Shown here in pieces: positions 10,765 through 21,038 of a stretch of DNA of 64,000 bases. The DNA comes from Marinobacter sp. 2_MG-2023 (GTDB lineage: Bacteria; Pseudomonadota; Gammaproteobacteria; Pseudomonadales; Oleiphilaceae), in assembly GCF_030546935.1 (NCBI RefSeq), contig NZ_JAUOPH010000002.1, positions 620,001-684,000 of the forward strand, written 5' to 3'. A program made the position numbers and the translations under genes. How positions within the stretch are numbered: position 1 is the stretch's first letter; each line of letters starts with the position of its first letter. The notes beneath the pieces are model-generated. The model was not told the DNA's origin, did no database searches, and saw nothing but the letters and a program-made list of their open reading frames with translations.

Positions 10765-10943
10765 AACGTTTGCCTGCTGATTCGGTCTGTGTGTAGCCAC
10801 TCTTCGGCACAATCTCGACTCAATCTCGAGTTAGTATCGAGCCAATATTCAATTTGCTCGCAAGAGGGTCATTCTGAAAAAAGGCGCATTATACGCGCGC
10901 CAAACCGGTATTTCTAAGTAGTCTTTATGCTCTTGATTTTGAA

Positions 10944-12320
10944 CTAGAAGAACGTAAGCCCCACGGAGAAGAGCTTTTCAACTTCCCGCACCCGGGATTT
11001 GTCTACCAGGAACAGGATGACATGATCATCCGGTTGCACCCGGAGGTGGTCGTGAGCGATCAGTACTTCGTTATGGCGGACGATCGCACCTATGGTCGCA
11101 CCCTGGGGCAGGTTGATTTCATCCAGCCGCCTGCCGATTACCTTGGAAGATTTGTGATCGCCATGGGCAATTGCCTCGATGGCCTCGGCAGCGCCCCTGC
11201 GGAGAGAGTGAACGTTCACAACGTCGCCTCGCCGTACATGGGTGAGCAAGCTGCCGATGGTGGTTTGCTGAGGGGAAATAGCGACATCAATCTCGCCGCC
11301 CTGGATCAGATCCACATAGTCCGGGTTGTTGATCAGCGTGAACACCTTGCGGGCACCCAGACGCTTGGCCAGCAAGGATGCCATGATATTGGCTTCATCA
11401 TCGTTGGTAACGGCGCAGAACACATCGGTGTTTTCGATGTTTTCTTCCAGCAGTATGTCTTTGTCCGCAGCATTACCTTCAAGCACAACCGTTTTGCGCA
11501 GGCTTTCAGAAAGCAGAACACAGCGTTCACGGTCGCGCTCCAACAGCTTGACCTGATAGCGGTTTTCGAGAGTGTGAGCCAGGCGCTGACCTATGTTGCC
11601 GCCGCCGCATATAAAAATGCGTTTGTAGTTTTTAACCAAGGGTTGCAGTTCACTCATTACCGAGCGAATGTGGTCGGCACCGGCGATGAAAAACACTTCA
11701 TCGCCATCCTCAATCACCGTATCGCCCTTTGGCATGATGGCGTGATCTTTGCGGAAAATAGCTGCCACCCGGGTATCAATTTTGGGCATGTGCATACGGA
11801 AATAAGACAGCTCGCGCCCGACCAGTGGGCCGCCCTCTGTGGCGCGAATGGCCACTAGCCGGACCAGGCCCTTGGAGAATTCCAGTACCTGCAAGGCGCC
11901 CGGATATTCAATCAGCCGCGTGATATGCCGGGTAACCAGGTGCTCCGGGCTGATCATGACGTCAATCGGAAAGCCGCCTTCTTTCTGGAAAAGCTTGTTA
12001 TTGGATATGTAGGCGCTGGCTCGCACGCGGCTGATTTTCGTGGGTGTGTTGTACAGAATGCTCGCAATCTGACAAGCAACCATGTTGGTTTCATCGCTGT
12101 TGGTAACAGCAATCAGCATGTCGGCGTCTTCGGCATTAGCCTGGCTTAATACCGTTGGATAAGAGGCCATGCCCTGAACCGTGCGAATGTCGAGCCGATC
12201 CTGCAGTTCGCGTAGCCGCACCGCGTCAGTGTCGATGACCGTTATATCATTGGCTTCATTGGCCAGATTTTCTGCCAGTGTGCCGCCGACCTGGCCGGCG
12301 CCGAGGATCAGGATCTTCAT
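10944..12320 (-). CDS. trkA: Trk system potassium uptake regulatory protein TrkA
   Basis: A 458-residue peripheral membrane protein that binds NAD(H) and gates TrkH/TrkI potassium channels. It shows the duplicated RCK layout: two Rossmann folds, the first with [10 protein letters not shown] at the N-terminus and the second with [11 protein letters not shown] near residues 230-245, each followed by a TrkA_C domain. Length equals E. coli TrkA (458). Its start overlaps the rsmB stop by four bases. No channel gene is in the window, so TrkA must serve channels encoded elsewhere. Gene order def-fmt-rsmB-trkA is common in gammaproteobacteria. Confidence 0.97.
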   Translation of the reverse strand: MKILILGAGQVGGTLAENLANEANDITVIDTDAVRLRELQDRLDIRTVQGMASYPTVLSQANAEDADMLIAVTNSDETNMVACQIASILYNTPTKISRVRASAYISNNKLFQKEGGFPIDVMISPEHLVTRHITRLIEYPGALQVLEFSKGLVRLVAIRATEGGPLVGRELSYFRMHMPKIDTRVAAIFRKDHAIMPKGDTVIEDGDEVFFIAGADHIRSVMSELQPLVKNYKRIFICGGGNIGQRLAHTLENRYQVKLLERDRERCVLLSESLRKTVVLEGNAADKDILLEENIENTDVFCAVTNDDEANIMASLLAKRLGARKVFTLINNPDYVDLIQGGEIDVAISPQQTTIGSLLTHVRRGDVVNVHSLRRGAAEAIEAIAHGDHKSSKVIGRRLDEINLPQGATIGAIVRHNEVLIAHDHLRVQPDDHVILFLVDKSRVREVEKLFSVGLTFF

Positions 12321-13627
12321 GATTCAGGTTTCTCCAGTACGGCATAGAAAAAGCCGTCATGGCTGGTTGGATCGGGGAGAAGCTGTCGCCCCGCGCCCAT
12401 GTTTCGACCCCATTGAACCTCTGGCTCAATAAGAACGGCGGTGTTTTGCTGTTTAAGGAACCGCTGGATTATACGGTGGTTTTCCTGGGGGAACACGGAA
12501 CAGGTCGCGTAGACCAGGCGACCGCCCGGCTTGAGTACAGACCACATAGCTTCCAGCAGTCCGAGTTGTATAGCCGCCAGGGGCACAACATCGGTTTCCC
12601 GGCGCAGGAGTTTGATGTCAGGGTGGCGGCGGATAACGCCGCTGGCGCTGCAGGGAACATCCAGCAGAATGCGGTCGAAGGCCTGGCCGTCCCACCACTG
12701 TTCGGTGTCCGCAGCATCTGCTTGCAGCAAGCTTGCGTGCAAATCCAACCGGTCGAGGTTTTCCTGAACCCGGGGTAGCCGCGCCGCCGACTCGTCGATC
12801 GCTACGACTTCGGCAAGCTCTGCCTGGCTTTCAAGAATGGCGCAGGTCTTCCCGCCTGGCGCTGCGCAGGCGTCCAGAACCCTTTGGCCCGGCGCAAGGT
12901 CCAGCAGCGTCGTGCAGAGCTGTGCGGCTTCGTCCTGAACGCTGACCGCGCCGTCGGCAAACCAGGGTAGCTGGTCAACCTGAACCGGCCGGGCAAGCTG
13001 AATACCCTGAGGTGCAAAGGAGGTCGCGGTCGCTTCAATACCTGCGTCGTTTAACAGCGCGAGATATTCATCGCGGGTAAAACGAAGCGCGTTCACCCTC
13101 AATGTCATGGGCGCCTGGGCGTTATTGGCTTCAAGAATCTGCTGCCAATGGTCTGGCCAGTTATGGCGTAACTTTTCCACCATCCAGGCGGGATGGCTGA
13201 AGCGGCTGGCATCATTTGCCGGCTCGGGCGCACCTTCGCGCTCGGCAGAACGCAAAACACCATTCACCAGACCGGTGAGATGTGGCTTGTCGAGGGCGCG
13301 ACAGGCTTCTACGGATTCGTTCAGGATGGCGTAGGTGGCCTGCTGGCTGAAGCGCAACTGGAACAGAGCGACCAGCATCAGATGATGAACAACGCGATCC
13401 TGCTTCTTTACAGGGCTTTTCAGTCGACTGTTCAGCTCACTGTCGAGGCGGTGAAACCAACGACAAGTGCCGTAGCAGAGTGCTTGCAGTGCCGGGCGCT
13501 CATTTGGCGCAAGTTGCTGCAGAGCCGGCGGCAGGCACTGGGACAAAGACTCACCGTTTTCCACCGCCATCAGCACATTGGCCGCAACGGCGCGCATCGG
13601 TTGATCAAGTTGATCATAGCGGTCCAT
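12317..13627 (-). CDS. rsmB: 16S rRNA (cytosine967-C5)-methyltransferase
   Basis: RsmB (Fmu/Sun) transfers a methyl group from SAM to C967 of 16S rRNA. The N-terminal NusB-like RNA-binding domain occupies about residues 5-140. The methyltransferase domain follows, with SAM motif [11 protein letters not shown], the general Cys motif DVPCSASG and the second Cys in [11 protein letters not shown]. The ATG at 13627 is chosen because it lies one base after the fmt stop (TGAcATG) and gives 436 residues, close to E. coli (429). A longer frame to 13672 would add a Cys-rich, unconserved leader overlapping fmt. Part of the def-fmt-rsmB-trkA cluster. Confidence 0.95.
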   Translation of the reverse strand: MDRYDQLDQPMRAVAANVLMAVENGESLSQCLPPALQQLAPNERPALQALCYGTCRWFHRLDSELNSRLKSPVKKQDRVVHHLMLVALFQLRFSQQATYAILNESVEACRALDKPHLTGLVNGVLRSAEREGAPEPANDASRFSHPAWMVEKLRHNWPDHWQQILEANNAQAPMTLRVNALRFTRDEYLALLNDAGIEATATSFAPQGIQLARPVQVDQLPWFADGAVSVQDEAAQLCTTLLDLAPGQRVLDACAAPGGKTCAILESQAELAEVVAIDESAARLPRVQENLDRLDLHASLLQADAADTEQWWDGQAFDRILLDVPCSASGVIRRHPDIKLLRRETDVVPLAAIQLGLLEAMWSVLKPGGRLVYATCSVFPQENHRIIQRFLKQQNTAVLIEPEVQWGRNMGAGRQLLPDPTSHDGFFYAVLEKPES

Positions 13628-13628
13628 G

Positions 13629-14564
13629 TCAGCGCAGCTCCTGTCCGGGCAACAGCAATTGTTTGCCGCCATTAATCAGGTCGTTGACGCTTTGGGCGCG
13701 GGACCCCGGCAATTGTAGTCGGTTGATGCGCAAAGTGCCGGTGCCACAGGCAACATCAATACCTTCCCGCTCCCGCTTTAACACGGTTCCTGGCGGCTTC
13801 TGGCTCTGCTCGTCGATGGCCGTGGCTTCGTGGATCCGCAGGCGTTGCTGCTCCAGATCGGTATAAGTGCCAGGCCAGGGGTTGAAGGCACGAATCAATC
13901 GCTCGATGGCCGGAGCGTCTTGCGACCAATCAATGTGACCTTCTTCTTTTGAAAGTTTGTGGGCGTAGCAGGCATCCCCGTCATTCTGGGTTTCACCAAT
14001 TAGCTTGCTGCTCTCGAGCTGGGTCAAGGCTTCAATAATGGCGTCGCCACCCAATTCAGCAAGGCGGTCGTGAAGGCTGCCGCCGGTATCGGAGGCTTCA
14101 ATCGCGGTTCGGGATTTCAGCAACATGGCGCCGGTATCCAGGCCTTTGTCCATTTGCATGATGGTAATGCCGGTTTCTTTATCGCCGGCGGCAATAGCGC
14201 GTTGAATGGGCGCCGCGCCGCGCCATCGGGGCAACAGCGAGGCGTGAATGTTAAGGCAACCATGGGCGGGGATTTCCAGCACTGCCTGGGGCAAAATCAG
14301 CCCGTAGGCCGCAACGATCATCACATCCGGCTGTAGGTTTGCCAGTTCCTGCTGTGCTTCCGGGGTTCTCAGGGTTTCTGGCTGGAATACCGGGATGCTG
14401 TTGTCCAGAGCAACCTGTTTGACCGGGCTGGGCTGGAGTTTGCGGCCACGGCCGGCGGGTCGGTCAGGCTGGGAGTATACGCCCACGATGGTGTGATGGG
14501 TGCCCAGTAGCGCTTTCAGGGCGCTTGCTGCGAAATCCGGAGTGCCGGCAAAAACGAGTCGCAC
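13629..14564 (-). CDS. fmt: methionyl-tRNA formyltransferase
   Basis: A 311-residue enzyme that formylates initiator Met-tRNA using 10-formyl-tetrahydrofolate. The N-terminal formyltransferase domain shows RLVFAGTPDFA at the start and the folate/catalytic region NIHASLLPRWRGAAPI (Asn-His, with a later conserved Asp region). The C-terminal OB-like tRNA-binding domain follows from about residue 208. Length is typical (E. coli 315). It lies downstream of def with a small hairpin terminator candidate between them, and it directly precedes rsmB. Confidence 0.97.
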   Translation of the reverse strand: MRLVFAGTPDFAASALKALLGTHHTIVGVYSQPDRPAGRGRKLQPSPVKQVALDNSIPVFQPETLRTPEAQQELANLQPDVMIVAAYGLILPQAVLEIPAHGCLNIHASLLPRWRGAAPIQRAIAAGDKETGITIMQMDKGLDTGAMLLKSRTAIEASDTGGSLHDRLAELGGDAIIEALTQLESSKLIGETQNDGDACYAHKLSKEEGHIDWSQDAPAIERLIRAFNPWPGTYTDLEQQRLRIHEATAIDEQSQKPPGTVLKREREGIDVACGTGTLRINRLQLPGSRAQSVNDLINGGKQLLLPGQELR

Positions 14565-14592
14565 GGTGTTGGGTCTCTGATTCGTTGAATAC

Positions 14593-14617
14593 GAAAAGAC
14601 CGGGCCAAGGCCCGGTC
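14593..14617 (-). terminator. intrinsic terminator candidate between def and fmt
   Basis: On the minus strand GACCGGGCC (14617-14609) and GGCCCGGTC (14606-14598) form a GC-rich stem of about eight base pairs with a very short loop, followed by TTTTCG. The U-run is only four long, so read-through into fmt is likely and this may be an attenuator rather than a full stop. Seen directly; activity is inference. Confidence 0.55.
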
Positions 14618-14659
14618 CGATACTTTCTATACAATCATCAAACGCCGTTCAGGCATTGA

Positions 14660-15163
14660 TCACGCACTTTGCTTGTGAAGCTTTTCCAGCTTCTTGCGTA
14701 TGCGGTTGCGCTTGAGGTTGCTGAGGTAGTCGACAAACAGCTTGCCGTTCAGGTGATCCATTTCGTGCTGAATGCAGACAGCAAGAAGGCCTCGGGCTTC
14801 AATTTCAAACGGCTTTCCGTCCCGGTCCAGTGCACGGATCATGCAGTGCTCAATCCGTTCAACGTCTTCATAAAAGCCAGGCACAGAAAGGCAGCCTTCC
14901 TGCATGGGTTCACGTTCGCCATCGAGCACTTCAACCTGCGGATTGACGAACACCAGGGGTTCACTCTTGTCTTCAGACAGATCCATAACGATGATCTGTT
15001 TGTGAACGTCCACCTGTGTGGCCGCCAGACCAATGCCGGGCGCATCGTACATGGTCTCGAACATGTCGTCGATCAGCTTGCGGTCGGCGTCTGTCAGTTC
15101 ATCAACCGGCTTGGCGATGGTGCGAAGACGGGGATCAGGGTATTCGAGAATATCTAGTATCAT
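14660..15163 (-). CDS. def: peptide deformylase
   Basis: A 167-residue metallo-deformylase that removes the N-formyl group from nascent proteins. All three active-site motifs are intact: [16 protein letters not shown] (metal Cys) and QHEMDHLNG (metal His pair and catalytic Glu). The ATG at 15163 gives [14 protein letters not shown], the usual family start and length; the frame extends 17 residues further upstream without conservation. First gene of the leftward def-fmt-rsmB-trkA cluster, divergent from the LysM gene. Confidence 0.97.
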   Translation of the reverse strand: MILDILEYPDPRLRTIAKPVDELTDADRKLIDDMFETMYDAPGIGLAATQVDVHKQIIVMDLSEDKSEPLVFVNPQVEVLDGEREPMQEGCLSVPGFYEDVERIEHCMIRALDRDGKPFEIEARGLLAVCIQHEMDHLNGKLFVDYLSNLKRNRIRKKLEKLHKQSA

Positions 15164-15571
15164 AGTGCTCGTACTTTGGCCTGTATGACGAATGCCAGTG
15201 TTTCGGGCTGGCACCCTTTTATGACTAATGGTTGTGCCGAACTTTTAACGTTGTCTTTTGTAACCGTGTGAAAGCGATCTCTGAAATGCGACAGCGTACT
15301 GCGCAAATTGTTCCTTTCACATTAATATGGGCGGCGTGACGCCTCTTTCGGTACATTATCCAACAATTCGCCGATTGAGTACAAACTGATCAGGCAATAG
15401 TTAAAATCTTTTGGAAATGGCATAGAATTTACTGGAAGAACAAAAGATAACATCACAATTTGCGAGACTTCTTCTATAGTAACTTGCATAGCAACGTAAT
15501 AAGCTGCAGACAACTGGCTGCATCCTTACCAGAACTCACAGATTCAAGGCACGCGATCAAGGACTTAGACA
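15164..15571 (+). other. intergenic region between def and the LysM gene
   Basis: About 400 bases separating the divergent def cluster and the lysM-dprA-tsaC-hemF-aroE run, so it must hold promoters for both. It is clearly more AT-rich than its surroundings, especially 15300-15500. I see no protein with family features: a 63-codon minus-strand frame at 15322-15513 has no ribosome-binding site and no recognisable content. I could not identify a convincing -35/-10 pair or an RNA gene. Confidence 0.4.
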
Positions 15572-16591
15572 ATGAGGAAACTGCTGTACGCTCTGGCGGC
15601 CACTATGCTGCTAGCAACCTCCTGGGCTCAAGCTGCACCAGAACTGCGGCCTGACCACCCTGAGCGTTACACTGTTGTAAAGGGTGATACTCTCTGGGAC
15701 ATTTCAGGGCGATTTCTGAGCAACCCGTGGTACTGGCCTGAAATCTGGCACGTTAACCCGCAGGTAGCCAACCCTCACCTGATTTACCCGGGTGATCGTC
15801 TCGCTCTCGTTTACATCGACGGCAAGCCCCGGCTCACGAAGGTGGCGTCCAACAACGGTGTTGTGAAGTTGTCACCGGAGATTCGCTCGGAGCGGATCGA
15901 TACACCCATTCCCGCAATCCCTCTCGATGCTATCAGCAGTTTCCTGACCGATACTCGCATTGTCAGCCCTGAGCTGATCAATGAAGCGCCTTATGTTCTT
16001 GAAGGCGTAGACGGTCGCATTGTTAATGGCGCTGGTGACCGGGTGTATGCCCGAGGCGAAAAGCCTGCGGATAAAGTGGGTGTATTCCGTCGCAGCACAG
16101 AATTTGTTGATCCGGATACCGGAGAGTTTCTGGGTCTGGAGGCGCGCAGCATAGCCCGTGGCGATGTGGCTGCAGAAAACGGTGATGTTCTGACTGTAGA
16201 TCTGACAAGCTCCAGTGAAGAGGTGCGTGTCGGTGATCGCCTGCTGGTCAATGAAGATCGCCGCCTGACCACCAGTTTTACGCCTAGCTCCCCCAGCGAG
16301 AAGATCGAAGGCAAAATGATCTCCGTGGATGGAGGTGTTACTCAAATTGGTCAATACAATGTGGTTGCGATCAACCGGGGCAGCCGTGAAGGGCTGGAAG
16401 CTGGCAATGTGATGGCCATTCTGAAAAGCGGCAACCTGGTGCGTGACCCGGTTACCAACGAAACCGTCGAACTGCCTTCCGAGAGAGCTGGCTTGCTGAT
16501 GGTATTCCAGGTATACGAAAAAATGAGCTACGGCCTGGTATTGCAGGCGACAAGGGCACTATCGGTTGGCGACAAAGTCACCAATCCCTGA
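15572..16591 (+). CDS. LysM peptidoglycan-binding domain protein
   Basis: A 339-residue secreted protein. Signal peptide at residues 1-21 (cleavage after SWAQA), then a LysM domain at about 30-80 with the pattern YTVVKGDTLWDISGRF...NPWYWPEIWHVN...LIYPGDRLAL, which binds peptidoglycan glycan. The remaining 250 residues have no enzymatic motif that I recognise. The same gene sits between the def cluster and dprA in pseudomonads (PA0020-like). Probably periplasmic and cell-wall associated; a specific role is not established. A terminator follows it, separating it from dprA. Confidence 0.9.
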   Translation: MRKLLYALAATMLLATSWAQAAPELRPDHPERYTVVKGDTLWDISGRFLSNPWYWPEIWHVNPQVANPHLIYPGDRLALVYIDGKPRLTKVASNNGVVKLSPEIRSERIDTPIPAIPLDAISSFLTDTRIVSPELINEAPYVLEGVDGRIVNGAGDRVYARGEKPADKVGVFRRSTEFVDPDTGEFLGLEARSIARGDVAAENGDVLTVDLTSSSEEVRVGDRLLVNEDRRLTTSFTPSSPSEKIEGKMISVDGGVTQIGQYNVVAINRGSREGLEAGNVMAILKSGNLVRDPVTNETVELPSERAGLLMVFQVYEKMSYGLVLQATRALSVGDKVTNP

Positions 16592-16612
16592 TCCCTTAGG
16601 CGGTTAACCGAA

Positions 16613-16640
16613 AGCCGGGCCAGGAAGGCCCGGTTTTGTT
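16613..16640 (+). terminator. rho-independent terminator after the LysM gene
   Basis: CCGGGCC (16615-16621) pairs with GGCCCGG (16627-16633) around the loop AGGAA, followed by TTTTGTTATTT. It lies 22 bases after the LysM stop and just before the dprA start, so dprA expression needs read-through or its own promoter. Confidence 0.75.
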
Positions 16641-16658
16641 ATTTCCAAGGATGATGCC

Positions 16659-17813
16659 GTGTTTTCCTCTCCTTCTGCGCAGTGGTTATTTCTTACCTGT
16701 TTGCCCAAATTCGGGCGTGCCCGTCGGCGGGCGATGCTTGCGACAACCCCCGATCTCACTGACCTTCTCACGAGAAATCCTGCAACGCTCCGGGCTCAGG
16801 GCCTGCATGCTGAAACGGTTGCGGCAATTCTGGCGTGGCAACAGCAAAATGAAGCCGATAGCTCTGTAAAAACCGTCCAGCAGATCCTGGTGGCTTGTGA
16901 GCGGCATGGCATAGGTACCGTGAACTGGCAACACCCTGATTATCCGGATGTACTGAGGCACATTCATGATGCGCCACTGGTGTTGTATACCCGAGGTGAT
17001 CCGAGGCTGTTGTGCTATGAGCAGATTGGCATTATTGGCAGTCGCAACGCCACCCCTGCGGGGTTGGATCACGCCCGACGCTTTGCTGCAGAACTGAGCA
17101 ACCGGAACCTGCTGGTAACCAGTGGCCTGGCGCTGGGTGTTGACGGCGCGGCCCACGCTGGGGCCCTGGATGCGGGATACGCGACAATCGCCGTTATCGG
17201 GTGTGGCCTTGACCGAATTTACCCGAACCAGCATCGTCGGCTTGGTGATCGGGTTATCGAACATGGCCTGATGGTATCCGAATATCCGCCCGGTACGCCC
17301 GCCAGAGCTGCTCACTTTCCTCAGCGTAACCGTATTATCAGCGGCCTGAGTCGTGGCATTCTGGTGGTTGAAGCTGGTTTGAAAAGCGGTTCTCTGATTA
17401 CCGCGAGAATGGCCCTGGAGCAGGGGCGCGAAGTGTTTGCCATTCCGGGGTCCATTCACAGCCCGGTAGCCCGTGGCTGTCACCATCTCATAAAGCAGGG
17501 CGCACGGCTGGTCGATACGGTTGACGATATCCTGGAAGAACTTGGCGCCTGTTGGTCACTGCCTGCCGTTCGCGAATTGCCAGAGCAGTCTGGCATTCAG
17601 CCTGGGGCTGAAAGCCGGGATGCTGGCCCTTTGGCTGCACTGGACAACCGGGAAATCGCGGTGTTTGAGGCATTAGGGTATGATCCCCAATCAACTGATG
17701 CACTGTGTTCAGCAACCGGTCTTCCGGCCGATCAACTCGTTCAGTCTCTGCTGCTACTGGAGCTTGAAGGCTTGGTGAGTTCTGCACCCGGAGGTTTCCA
17801 GAAAATCGCCTGA
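16659..17813 (+). CDS. dprA: DNA-processing protein DprA (Smf)
   Basis: A 384-residue protein that protects incoming single-stranded DNA and loads RecA during natural transformation. The Rossmann-like DprA core spans about residues 80-290, with GSRNATPAGLDHARRFA, VTSGLALGVDGAAH, the basic FPQRNRIISGLSRG ssDNA-binding segment and SGSLITA. A C-terminal winged-helix (DML1-like) domain follows at about 315-380. The GTG start at 16659 has AAGG eight bases upstream. Its presence alone does not prove competence, since it is conserved in non-competent species too. Confidence 0.95.
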   Translation: MFSSPSAQWLFLTCLPKFGRARRRAMLATTPDLTDLLTRNPATLRAQGLHAETVAAILAWQQQNEADSSVKTVQQILVACERHGIGTVNWQHPDYPDVLRHIHDAPLVLYTRGDPRLLCYEQIGIIGSRNATPAGLDHARRFAAELSNRNLLVTSGLALGVDGAAHAGALDAGYATIAVIGCGLDRIYPNQHRRLGDRVIEHGLMVSEYPPGTPARAAHFPQRNRIISGLSRGILVVEAGLKSGSLITARMALEQGREVFAIPGSIHSPVARGCHHLIKQGARLVDTVDDILEELGACWSLPAVRELPEQSGIQPGAESRDAGPLAALDNREIAVFEALGYDPQSTDALCSATGLPADQLVQSLLLLELEGLVSSAPGGFQKIA

Positions 17814-17857
17814 GCCTGGTGTGATGATTTATTTCGTTTTGGTCTGACTAAATCAAC

Positions 17858-18430
17858 ATGGCTGTGCAAAATCCTTTAAATGATCAGCAGTTACAGCTTG
17901 CCCGCAGTACAATTCTGCAAGGCGGTGTTATCGCCTATCCGACCGAGGCTGTCTGGGGTCTTGGATGTGACCCCTGGAACCTTCAGGCAGTAACACGCAT
18001 TCTTGAACTCAAGAACCGCCCGGTGGAAAAAGGCCTGATTCTGGTAGCGGCGTCTGTGGAACAGGTTCGCTTTCTGCTCGACCCTTTGCCCGAAGAGCTT
18101 CAGCAGACAGCTCTGAGCCACTGGCCCGGCCCTGTGACCTGTTTGTTGCCTGATGTGAACAAACAGATTCCTGAGTGGGTGCGTGGCAGTCACAGCTCTA
18201 TTGCTGTCAGAGTCAGTGAGCACCCCGTGGTTAAAGCCCTGTGCGAAAGCGCCGGCATGCCTCTGGTCTCCACCTCGTGCAATCCTGCCGGGCAGGACCC
18301 CGCCCGTGACGCCCAGCAGGTTCGCCATTACTTTGATGACCGGCTCGACCAGATAGTGCCGGGCGCACTTGGCGGTAACCAGAAACCCAGCCGTATTATT
18401 GATATTGTCAGCGGCGAACAGCTTCGTTAG
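17858..18430 (+). CDS. tsaC: L-threonylcarbamoyladenylate synthase (TsaC/YrdC)
   Basis: A 190-residue Sua5/YciO/YrdC-family enzyme that makes threonylcarbamoyl-AMP from threonine, bicarbonate and ATP, the first step of t6A37 tRNA modification. It shows the substrate-cradle motifs [18 protein letters not shown] near the N-terminus, [13 protein letters not shown], and [12 protein letters not shown]. The length is the short TsaC type without the Sua5 C-terminal domain. It lies eight bases upstream of hemF, in the same direction, and is probably co-transcribed. Confidence 0.95.
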   Translation: MAVQNPLNDQQLQLARSTILQGGVIAYPTEAVWGLGCDPWNLQAVTRILELKNRPVEKGLILVAASVEQVRFLLDPLPEELQQTALSHWPGPVTCLLPDVNKQIPEWVRGSHSSIAVRVSEHPVVKALCESAGMPLVSTSCNPAGQDPARDAQQVRHYFDDRLDQIVPGALGGNQKPSRIIDIVSGEQLR

Positions 18431-18438
18431 GAGAATCC

Positions 18439-19374
18439 ATGCCACAGCAACCGGATATTCATGCGGTTAAACAGTATCTGCTTGGCTTGCAGGAGAGCAT
18501 ATGCCAGCGCCTTGAGGCGCTGGAGGGCGGTGCAGAGTTCGTTCGCGACGCCTGGGATCGCCCGGAGGGCGGCGGTGGTGTAAGCCGCGTTATCAGCGAT
18601 GGCCGAGTTTTCGAAAAAGGTGGGGTCAATTTCTCCCATGTGATGGGCGATACCATGCCTGCCTCAGCCACGGCACACCGGCCTCATCTGGCTGGTGCGC
18701 CCTGGCAGGCTATGGGTGTCTCTCTGGTGATCCACCCGAACAACCCGTACGTGCCAACCTCTCACGCGAACGTGCGGTTCTTTATCGCCACGCCCAAGAA
18801 TGGCGAACCGGTTTACTGGTTTGGTGGTGGCTACGACCTCACACCCTATTACGGTTTTGATGAGGATTGTGTGCACTGGCATAAGACTGCTGAAGCTGCG
18901 TGTGCGCCGTTTGGCGAAGATACCTACCGTCGTTACAAAAACTGGTGCGATGACTATTTCTATTTGCGCCACAGAGACGAGCCAAGAGGCGTTGGCGGGC
19001 TTTTCTTCGATGATCACAACACCGGCGATTTCGAGAAGGATTTCGGGCTGATGAAATCCGTGGGTAACAGTTATATTGAAGCTTACGAGCCCATTGTAAG
19101 GCGCCGGATGGACCAGGCATATGGTGAGCGCGAGCGCGATTTTCAGCTTTACCGGCGCGGCCGCTACGTTGAGTTCAACCTGGTTTATGACCGCGGCACC
19201 CTGTTCGGCCTGCAATCTGGCGGGCGCACAGAATCCATTCTGATGTCGCTGCCACCCCTGGTGCGTTGGGATTACAGCCGGGTACCGGAAGCGGGCAGCG
19301 AAGAGGCGCGCTTGACGGAGCACTTTCTTACCGGTCGGGACTGGTTGACAGATAACACATCGCAAGAGGGGTAG
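18439..19374 (+). CDS. hemF: oxygen-dependent coproporphyrinogen III oxidase
   Basis: A 311-residue cytosolic enzyme that oxidatively decarboxylates coproporphyrinogen III to protoporphyrinogen IX in haem synthesis, using O2. Family signatures are clear: GGGVSRVI, the [17 protein letters not shown] stretch, [14 protein letters not shown], and the [16 protein letters not shown] block. Start has GGAG upstream. aroE follows after three bases. Its presence fits an aerobic lifestyle and the haem demand of the cytochrome oxidase locus downstream. Confidence 0.97.
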   Translation: MPQQPDIHAVKQYLLGLQESICQRLEALEGGAEFVRDAWDRPEGGGGVSRVISDGRVFEKGGVNFSHVMGDTMPASATAHRPHLAGAPWQAMGVSLVIHPNNPYVPTSHANVRFFIATPKNGEPVYWFGGGYDLTPYYGFDEDCVHWHKTAEAACAPFGEDTYRRYKNWCDDYFYLRHRDEPRGVGGLFFDDHNTGDFEKDFGLMKSVGNSYIEAYEPIVRRRMDQAYGERERDFQLYRRGRYVEFNLVYDRGTLFGLQSGGRTESILMSLPPLVRWDYSRVPEAGSEEARLTEHFLTGRDWLTDNTSQEG

Positions 19375-19377
19375 ATT

Positions 19378-20205
19378 ATGAGCAATGATCTTTATGCGGT
19401 GGTCGGACACCCGATAGGCCACAGCAAATCACCGAGAATTCACAGTTTGTTTGCCTCTCAAACCGGTGAGCCGGTGGAATACACCGCAATTCAGGCGCCC
19501 CTTGATGATTTCACGACAACGGTTCGCCAATTCTTTGAGGGTGGCGGCAAGGGTCTTAATGTCACGGTTCCCTTCAAGGAGCAGGCCTGGCGACTGGCGG
19601 AAAGCCGTACTACCAGAGCTGAAAAGGCGGGCGCAGCCAACACCTTGTATCACAACAGTGAAGGGCAACTGGTAGCCGACAATACCGATGGCTGTGGGCT
19701 GGTTCGGGATCTGATGAGCAACCATGGCGTTAAGCTCGAAGGTGCCCGGATACTGGTTCTGGGCGCAGGTGGTGCCGTGCGTGGCGTTCTGGGCCCACTG
19801 CTGGCACAAAAACCCGCCAGCCTGAAGATTGCTAATCGTACTGTGGCTAAAGCCGACGCACTGCTCGCCCTGTTTGCCGATGAGGCCGGCGCTGCCGATC
19901 TGAGTGCCTGCGGATTCGATGAGCCGGATCAGCCATTCGACGTCATTGTTAATGGCACCAGTGCGAGCCTGCAGGGTGACTTGCCACCCCTTCGTGCAAA
20001 TGTGATCGCGGCTGGCACAGTCGTCTATGACATGATGTATTCTTTGCAGACCACTACGTTTAACCAGTGGGCTCTGGATAACGGTGCTGTCGAGGTATTT
20101 GATGGTTTGGGAATGCTGGTTGAACAGGCAGCCGAGTCGTTCCGGGTCTGGCGGGGCGTGTACCCGGAAACAGCGCCGGTTATTGATACATTGCGGAATG
20201 ACTAA
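19378..20205 (+). CDS. aroE: shikimate dehydrogenase (NADP+)
   Basis: A 275-residue enzyme that reduces 3-dehydroshikimate to shikimate in aromatic amino acid synthesis. Shikimate-binding SKSPRIH is near residue 18, the catalytic Lys is in [11 protein letters not shown], and the Asp partner is in [12 protein letters not shown]. The NADP-binding Rossmann motif is [10 protein letters not shown]. Length matches E. coli AroE (272). Last gene of the lysM-dprA-tsaC-hemF-aroE run; the stator gene motA-like follows after 55 bases. Confidence 0.97.
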   Translation: MSNDLYAVVGHPIGHSKSPRIHSLFASQTGEPVEYTAIQAPLDDFTTTVRQFFEGGGKGLNVTVPFKEQAWRLAESRTTRAEKAGAANTLYHNSEGQLVADNTDGCGLVRDLMSNHGVKLEGARILVLGAGGAVRGVLGPLLAQKPASLKIANRTVAKADALLALFADEAGAADLSACGFDEPDQPFDVIVNGTSASLQGDLPPLRANVIAAGTVVYDMMYSLQTTTFNQWALDNGAVEVFDGLGMLVEQAAESFRVWRGVYPETAPVIDTLRND

Positions 20206-20260
20206 AATCGTACTTCGCAGCCAGACCAGTCACAGAGACCATAATCCATAAGGGCTATAT

Positions 20261-21034
20261 ATGGACATTCTTACCCTCGTAGGGCTTGTCGCCGGTATTC
20301 TGATTGTTATTCTGGCGATGCTGGCAAACGCTTCAATTCTGACCTTTCTCAATCTGCCGGGCCTGGCCATTGTTATTGGCGGCACCTTTGCGGTAACGCT
20401 CATAAAGTTCCGGCTATCCTCCGTGATGAGCGCCTTCCGTCTGGCTATGAGCGCTGCGTTTACTGACAGGGTCGAACGACCTACGGAGCTGATCCGCGAA
20501 GCGGGGGCGCTGGCTCTGGTCGTTCGGAAAGAGGGTGTTCTGGGCCTGGAAAATCATCGGACCGGCAATGAGTTCCTGCAAAAAGCCATCAATCTGTGTG
20601 TGGATGGCCATCCACCGGAACTGGTTGAGGAGGCGCTGGCTCAGGAATCCCAGCAGATGGCAGAGCGCTACGAAGTCGCTGAGCGGGTCTTCCGGGGCAT
20701 TGGCGAGTCTGCGCCGGCTATTGGCATGCTGGGCACTCTGGTGGGTCTGGTGCAGATGCTTAACTCGCTGGATGACCCCTCCTCTATCGGCCCGGCTATG
20801 GCGATTGCCTTGCTGACAACACTCTACGGCGCTTTCATCGCCCAGTTGATAGCGCTTCCTCTGGCAGACAAGCTTCAGCTCAAGGCCGAAGATGAAAGCC
20901 GCAATCAGGTTCTGATTATCACCTCCATGCGCAACATCATGCGCGGGGAAAATCCGAGGGTGATGACAGAAATGCTTTCCTCGTTTGTAACGCCAGATCA
21001 GCGCAGAGCTCTGGTGCCGGAGCGGGAGGTCTGA
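20261..21034 (+). CDS. flagellar motor stator protein MotA/PomA family
   Basis: A 257-residue inner-membrane protein with four predicted helices: two near the N-terminus (about residues 4-26 and 29-48) and two after a cytoplasmic loop (about 150-170 and 182-202). The conserved stator pattern GIGESAPAIGMLGTLVGLVQML marks helix 3. The short length and short loops resemble the sodium-driven PomA (about 254 residues) rather than the proton-type MotA (about 285-295). It would form the ring around the MotB/PomB dimer encoded next and drive flagellar rotation. Ion specificity is inferred from size and from marine context only. No other flagellar genes are in the window. Confidence 0.88.
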   Translation: MDILTLVGLVAGILIVILAMLANASILTFLNLPGLAIVIGGTFAVTLIKFRLSSVMSAFRLAMSAAFTDRVERPTELIREAGALALVVRKEGVLGLENHRTGNEFLQKAINLCVDGHPPELVEEALAQESQQMAERYEVAERVFRGIGESAPAIGMLGTLVGLVQMLNSLDDPSSIGPAMAIALLTTLYGAFIAQLIALPLADKLQLKAEDESRNQVLIITSMRNIMRGENPRVMTEMLSSFVTPDQRRALVPEREV

Positions 21035-21038
21035 AGCT

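Noticed and set aside
15322..15513. 63-codon minus-strand frame in the def-LysM gap
   Set aside because: No ribosome-binding site, no family features, and its AT-rich composition is that of a promoter region.
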